This document shows positions 59,955 through 64,000 of a stretch of DNA of 64,000 nt, one piece after another. Numbering within the stretch: position 1 is the stretch's first letter; each line of letters opens with the position of its first letter. The translations under genes and the position numbers were made by a program. The notes below the pieces were generated by a model, which saw nothing but the letters and a program-made list of their open reading frames with translations, was not told the origin of the DNA and did not search any database. Origin of the DNA: Verrucomicrobiaceae bacterium (GTDB taxonomy: Bacteria > Verrucomicrobiota > Verrucomicrobiia > Verrucomicrobiales > Verrucomicrobiaceae). The stretch covers positions 1 to 64,000 of the forward strand of contig JAIXOU010000020.1 of assembly GCA_027486585.1 (NCBI GenBank). Direction: 5' to 3'.

Positions 59955-59972
59955 ATGGGATATAAACCCCAT
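59955..59972 (+). promoter_or_regulatory. Stress palindrome, arsDA operon
   Basis: ATGGGATATAAACCCCAT followed by GGCTTTCC in plus sense; 44 nt before ATG 60017. It diverges from the PKS palindrome 137 nt away; the rest of 59696-60016 holds no supported gene. Confidence 0.7.
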
Positions 59973-60016
59973 GGCTTTCCGATTTTGAATCGATAACGAC
60001 TCACCTTTCAACCACC

Positions 60017-60346
60017 ATGAAAACCATCCAAGTCTATGACCCGCCCATGTGCTGCTCCACCGGCATCTGCAGCACCGATATTGATCCTGATCTCGTTAAC
60101 TTCGCCGCGATGCTTTCCCAGCTCAGCACGCATGGGATCAAGGTCGAGCGCTTCAACCTCGGACAACAGCCCATGGCCTTTGTGCAAAACCCGGCGGTGA
60201 AGGTTTTGCTGAACACCGAAGGCGCGGAGGCGCTGCCTCTGATCTTCTGGGATGGTGAGGTGCATCTCAAAGGTCGCTACCCGACGAAGGACGAACGCCC
60301 CGGCTGGTTCCGCGCGGCACTTGGCAAAGCGGAGGTGGCACCATGA
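60017..60346 (+). CDS. arsD: ArsD-like arsenite metallochaperone (109 aa)
   Basis: MKTIQVYDPPMCCSTGICST has the Cys12-Cys13-Cys18 triad of ArsD, followed by SQLSTHGIKVERFNLGQQPMAF and LPLIFWDGEVHLKGRYPT, the usual C-terminal blocks. ArsD hands arsenite or antimonite to ArsA. It overlaps arsA by ATGA. No ArsR or ArsB is visible nearby. Confidence 0.93.
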   Translation: MKTIQVYDPPMCCSTGICSTDIDPDLVNFAAMLSQLSTHGIKVERFNLGQQPMAFVQNPAVKVLLNTEGAEALPLIFWDGEVHLKGRYPTKDERPGWFRAALGKAEVAP

Positions 60347-62142
60347 AAATGCCATTTTATCAGCCCGATGTCGCGACCATGACGCGCTTTCTCTTTTTTA
60401 CTGGCAAAGGCGGCGTCGGTAAGACTTCGCTCTCCTGTGCCACGGCGCTGAAGCTCGTCGATGCTGGTAAACGTGTGCTGCTAGTCAGCACTGACCCTGC
60501 TTCCAATCTCGACGAGGTCCTCGACACAAAGCTCACCAACAAGCCTACACCCATTCTTGGCGCGCTGGGTCTGGATGCTCTGAACATCAATCCCGTCGAA
60601 GCCGCTGCGGCGTATCGCGAGCGGCTCATCGGCCCCATGCGCGGCCTGTTGCCTGAGGCCGCTTTGCGCAGCATGGAGGAGCAACTTTCAGGCTCCTGCA
60701 CAGTAGAGATCGCGGCGTTTGATGAGTTCTCAGGACTCATCGGGAATCCAGAATCGGCGAAAGATTACGACCATGTCATCTTCGACACCGCGCCAACGGG
60801 TCACACGCTACGCTTGATGAGTTTGGCGAAGGCCTGGGATCAGTTTCTGGACAAGAACACCAGCGGCACGTCCTGTCTCGGACCGCTGGCGGGTTTGGAA
60901 AAGCAGCGCGTGATTTATGAAGCCACGGTCAAGACGCTCGCCGATGCAAAAGCCACGACGCTCGTGCTTGTGAGCCGCCCACAAGGTGCTGCGCTGCGTG
61001 AAGCGGAACGCACTTCCAAGGAACTGCGTGCCATCGGCGTGGGCAATCAATGCCTCGTGGTGAACGGCACCTTTGAAACCCAGTGCCCGGAAGACGTGAC
61101 CGCACAGGCCATGCAGCAGCGTGGTTTGGCCGCTTTGAAGGCATCCGCAGAATTCATCAGCTCCATGCCGAGCTTCATCGTGCCTCTGCGGCCCATCAAC
61201 ATACTCGGCATCAGCGGTCTGCGAGTGCTGCTCAGCGGCGATGCGCAGGGAAAATGCGTGAAGGCAGATGAAAGCGGCTGGACACCTCCTGAGATGGAAA
61301 GTCTCGAAGACCTCGTCAGCACCATCGAGCAGCAGGGCCATGGTGTGATCATGACCATGGGCAAGGGCGGCGTGGGTAAGACCACCGTTGCTGCTGCCAT
61401 CGCGGTAATGCTCGCACGTCGCGGACATTCGGTGCATCTCAGCACCACGGATCCCGCAGCGCATGTGGCTCAGACTTTGCATGGCAAGGTGGATGGCCTT
61501 ACGCTCAGCAAGATCGATCCCGCAGCGGAAACCGCCGCCTATCAAGGCGAGGTCATGCAGGCCCAAGGTGCGGCCATGGATGATGCAGGCCGCGCCTTGC
61601 TCGAAGAAGACCTGCGCTCGCCCTGCACGGAAGAAATCGCCGTGTTCCGTGCCTTTGCGCGTGAAGTGGGCCGAGGCACAGGTCGCTTCGTCGTTCTCGA
61701 CACCGCCCCCACGGGACACACGCTTCTTTTACTCGATGCCAGCGAGGCCTATCAGCGAGAACTCGAACGCCAAGCCCGCAGCACGCAGCCTGAGGAAGTG
61801 CTCAAACTCCTCGAACGCCTTCGCGATCCTGAGTACACCCGCATCCTCCTCGTTACCCTGCCTGAGGCCACGCCCGTGCATGAAGCCGCCGCGTTGCAGG
61901 ACGACCTGCGCCGTGCGCGCATTGAGCCCTTTGCTTGGGTCATCAATCAAAGCCTGCTCAACAGCGGCTCCTGCGACCCTTTGCTGAAATGCCGTGAAGC
62001 CTCTGAGCACCGCTACCTGAGTGAGGTTGTGGAGAAACAGGCCAAGCGGACCGCCTGGCTGCCGTGGCAAGCCGAAGAACCCATCGGCCCCGATGCGCTC
62101 GCACGGCTTGCTTCTTCGAATCTCCATTCCTTAAAATCGTGA
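60343..62142 (+). CDS. arsA: ArsA-type anion-pumping ATPase, two-domain (599 aa)
   Basis: Two P-loops, FTGKGGVGKTSLS (about 20) and TMGKGGVGKTTVAAA (about 340), with DTAPTGHTLRLM and DTAPTGHTLLLL (DTAP) in each half. Arsenite-binding Cys of the E. coli enzyme have counterparts: SGSCTVEIA, GTSCLGPLAG and SPCTEEIAVF. The full-length two-domain form is arsenical-pump type. With no ArsB in the window, a pump partner must lie elsewhere if it acts in resistance. Confidence 0.93.
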   Translation: MKMPFYQPDVATMTRFLFFTGKGGVGKTSLSCATALKLVDAGKRVLLVSTDPASNLDEVLDTKLTNKPTPILGALGLDALNINPVEAAAAYRERLIGPMRGLLPEAALRSMEEQLSGSCTVEIAAFDEFSGLIGNPESAKDYDHVIFDTAPTGHTLRLMSLAKAWDQFLDKNTSGTSCLGPLAGLEKQRVIYEATVKTLADAKATTLVLVSRPQGAALREAERTSKELRAIGVGNQCLVVNGTFETQCPEDVTAQAMQQRGLAALKASAEFISSMPSFIVPLRPINILGISGLRVLLSGDAQGKCVKADESGWTPPEMESLEDLVSTIEQQGHGVIMTMGKGGVGKTTVAAAIAVMLARRGHSVHLSTTDPAAHVAQTLHGKVDGLTLSKIDPAAETAAYQGEVMQAQGAAMDDAGRALLEEDLRSPCTEEIAVFRAFAREVGRGTGRFVVLDTAPTGHTLLLLDASEAYQRELERQARSTQPEEVLKLLERLRDPEYTRILLVTLPEATPVHEAAALQDDLRRARIEPFAWVINQSLLNSGSCDPLLKCREASEHRYLSEVVEKQAKRTAWLPWQAEEPIGPDALARLASSNLHSLKS

Positions 62143-62157
62143 CCATCAGCACCTACC

Positions 62158-62847
62158 ATGAGACACTTTGAAAGACATAGGACACACCGAGTCGGCTGGC
62201 TTCGTGCTGCTGTGCTCGGTGCCAATGACGGCATCGTTTCCACCGCCAGCTTGATTGTTGGTGTAGCCGCCGCAGACGCTACACGCAGCAGCGTGCTGGT
62301 AGCCGGACTGGCTGGTCTTGTCGCTGGAGCTATGTCCATGGCTGCTGGCGAATATGTCTCTGTCAGTTCGCAAGCCGACACTGAGGGCGCTGATTTGGAG
62401 CGTGAGCGACAAGAGTTGGCCAACGACGGTGACAACGAACTCGCCGAACTCGCCGCCATCTACGTCACTCGTGGACTCGAGCCTGACCTCGCTAAACAGG
62501 TGGCCACTCAACTAACGGCCAAAGACGCACTCGGTGCCCATGCTCGAGATGAACTGGGCATCTCCGACACCTTGAGCGCACGGCCCGTGCAGGCAGCCTT
62601 CGCGTCAGCGGGCAGCTTTACAGTCGGTGCGGTATTGCCACTGCTGCTGGTCTTCTTCGTGCCGCATGCAGCGCTGACTTGGGTGGTTTCCGGCAGTTCG
62701 TTGCTATTTCTTGCTCTGCTAGGTGCGGTGGCCGCTCACGCAGGAGGTTCGTCCATTGGTAAGTCCGTCGTCCGTGTCACTTTTTGGGGTGCGCTGGCCA
62801 TGGCCCTCACTGCTGCCGTGGGAGCTTTGTTTGGAACGACCCTTTGA
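62158..62847 (+). CDS. VIT1/CCC1-family membrane transporter (229 aa)
   Basis: RTHRVGWLRAAVLGANDGIVSTASLIVGVAAA is the VIT1/CCC1 start, with AGAMSMAAGEYVSVSSQADTE, the conserved metal-coordinating segment. LERERQELANDGDNELAELAAIY is the cytosolic helix, and a C-terminal three-helix region follows. These transporters move Fe(II) or Mn(II). It starts 15 nt after arsA and is probably cotranscribed. Confidence 0.92.
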   Translation: MRHFERHRTHRVGWLRAAVLGANDGIVSTASLIVGVAAADATRSSVLVAGLAGLVAGAMSMAAGEYVSVSSQADTEGADLERERQELANDGDNELAELAAIYVTRGLEPDLAKQVATQLTAKDALGAHARDELGISDTLSARPVQAAFASAGSFTVGAVLPLLLVFFVPHAALTWVVSGSSLLFLALLGAVAAHAGGSSIGKSVVRVTFWGALAMALTAAVGALFGTTL

Positions 62848-62876
62848 CCCAATCCATCAACCTTACGAAGCCTGCG

Positions 62877-62895
62877 ATTGGGGTTTACACCCCAT
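62877..62895 (+). promoter_or_regulatory. Stress palindrome, katG remnant
   Basis: ATTGGGGTTTACACCCCAT in plus sense; 73 nt before ATG 62969. Confidence 0.65.
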
Positions 62896-62968
62896 AGCGA
62901 TTGAACCCCTGTCTCATTGAAAGAGCTTCAGAGTTTCCGACATCGCGAAAACAACCTGCCCCTGGACC

Positions 62969-64000
62969 ATGAAAATGACACGCTTGCCGATCTTCCTTAT
63001 CCCCTGGAGACTTTTCTGGACTCTCGGTGCAGAGAAGGCTCACGCCCAATCCGCGCCTGATAAGGGCACCGTGCCCGATGCTCACGATCCGCTGAAGAGT
63101 CACCCGCCGATGATGTTCACGACGGATATGTCGCTGAAAATGGACCCCGTTTATGCGAAGATCTCGAAGAACTTCCACGAGAACCCGGAACTGTTTCAGA
63201 AAGCGTTCTCCAAGACGTGGTATAAGCTCACGCACCGCGACCTCGGTCCTGTTACGAGATGCCTGGGACCGTTGGTTGCAGAGCCACAGCTGTGGCAGGA
63301 CCCCGTGCCCGCCGTTGATCATCCGCTGATCGGGGACAAGGACATCGCCACCCTCAAGACAAAGTTGCTGGCCTCGAAACTGTCGATCTCCCAACTCATA
63401 TCAACCGCTTGGGCGTCGGCCTCCACTTTTCGCGGCAGCGACAATCGTGGCGGAGCCAATGGAGCCCGCATCCGCCTCGCACCGCAGAAAGACTGGGAGG
63501 TCAACCAACCGGCAGAACTCGCGAAGGTTCTGCCGATCTTTGAGGACATCCAGAAGGAGTTCAATGCCGCACAGAGCGGCGGTAAGAAGGTCTCGCTCGC
63601 TGATTTGATCGTGCTGGGCGGGTGCGCTGCTGTCGAAGTCGCTGCAAAAAACAGAGGACATGAAGTGATCGTCCCATTCTCACCGCAACGGACTGATGCA
63701 TCCCAAGAGATGACCGACGTGGCGGCTTTTGCCGTTCTTGAACCAAAGGCAGACGGCTTCCGCAACTCCCTCGGTCACGAACTCGACCGACCTGCCCCAG
63801 AGACGCTAATTGACCGCACCCAACTGCTCACGCTCACAGCACCCGAGATGAGCGTGCTCATCGGCGGCATGAGGGCGCTGAATACCAACGTCGGGGTTCC
63901 AGAGCTCGGAGTCTTTACCAAGCAGCAAGAGTCCTTGAGCAACGACTTTTTTGTGAACCTCTTGGACACGGGCACAGCGTGGGAAAAGTCGCCCAAGTGC
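62969..64000 (+). pseudogene. katG: Truncated katG (C-terminal domain only), runs off the right edge
   Basis: From ATG 62969 the frame is open to the edge. After a short basic-hydrophobic start ([20 protein letters not shown] ... [10 protein letters not shown]) it aligns with the C-terminal half of catalase-peroxidase: [69 protein letters not shown] and [21 protein letters not shown]. The catalytic haem domain (RxxWHxAGTYR and proximal His region) is missing, so it cannot be an active KatG. The leader looks like a signal peptide, so an in-frame internal deletion of a periplasmic KatG is likely. It is not frame-broken, so a non-catalytic role is possible. Confidence 0.75.

Noticed and set aside
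60808-61719. 303-aa minus-strand ORF opposite arsA
   Set aside because: ArsA is complete with both P-loops; the antisense frame has no family features.

Overview
The window looks like a chromosomal segment of a Verrucomicrobiota bacterium (Verrucomicrobiaceae/Prosthecobacter-like). I infer this from protein style only: BON, CsbD, lmo0937-type, DUF6600 (YXWGXW) and entericidin-like stress proteins, a VWA/glutaminase-like membrane protein, an N-terminal STAS-MlaE permease, moderate GC and few Shine-Dalgarno sequences. No rRNA or tRNA gene was seen. Both edges cut genes: a DUF4062/RecG-C-like ATPase on the left and a katG remnant on the right.

Layout. 0-1.3 kb: DUF4062-ATPase ending in an MSGE tandem repeat. 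1.4-5.7 kb: VWA membrane protein, then a coiled-coil/APAVVE-repeat protein and a helix-hairpin-helix protein that are in the same frame and separated by one TAG. 5.7-13 kb: leftward envelope and stress genes (SbmA-like ABC protein, LpxR, lmo0937, BON, entericidin, CsbD, small membrane proteins, a lipoprotein). 13-15 kb: MacB-type ATPase and permease. 15-24 kb: accessory island with an APC permease, a FAD oxidoreductase, TIR and TIR-like genes (one frameshifted in a G7 tract, one a remnant), a 22-bp-periodic degenerate repeat array, an ADP-ribosyltransferase-like toxin with small partners, and an orphan antitoxin with a truncated ParE. 24-26.7 kb: adaptor and outer-membrane factor of the efflux pump. 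27-30 kb: two tandem secreted paralogues. 30-33 kb: metal P-type ATPase and a decayed copy of a stress gene. 33-40 kb: Ohr/OsmC, oleate hydratase, two medium-chain dehydrogenases, WrbA, succinate-semialdehyde-type dehydrogenase. 40-44 kb: complete MlaEFD-PqiC-like lipid transporter. 44-47 kb: CsbD, YXWGXW, dodecin and PRC-barrel operon. 47-59.7 kb: one leftward operon for a reducing methylating PKS, an HHxxxDG acyltransferase, a fatty acid desaturase, an ABC exporter and a LolA-like carrier. 60-64 kb: arsD-arsA, a VIT1-type carrier and a katG fragment without its haem domain.

What ties the window together is an imperfect palindrome, ATGGGGT-N(2-5)-ACCCCAT. I found it by eye in front of about 18 transcription units. 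The half site nearest the gene (ACCCCAT) is almost invariant, and in most cases it ends 33-39 nt before the start codon. The same spacing decides several start codons. The genes it precedes are oxidative, envelope, aldehyde, metal and lipid stress functions, so I infer a general stress regulon whose members include the polyketide-lipid operon, the Mla-type transporter and the efflux pump. The regulator is not in the window.

The most novel candidates are this regulon element, the PKS/acyltransferase/desaturase/exporter/LolA operon (its parts parallel mycobacterial PapA/LppX-type lipid assembly and export), and the TIR-oxidoreductase-permease cluster. All functional statements are motif-based readings of translated sequence; no database search was run.
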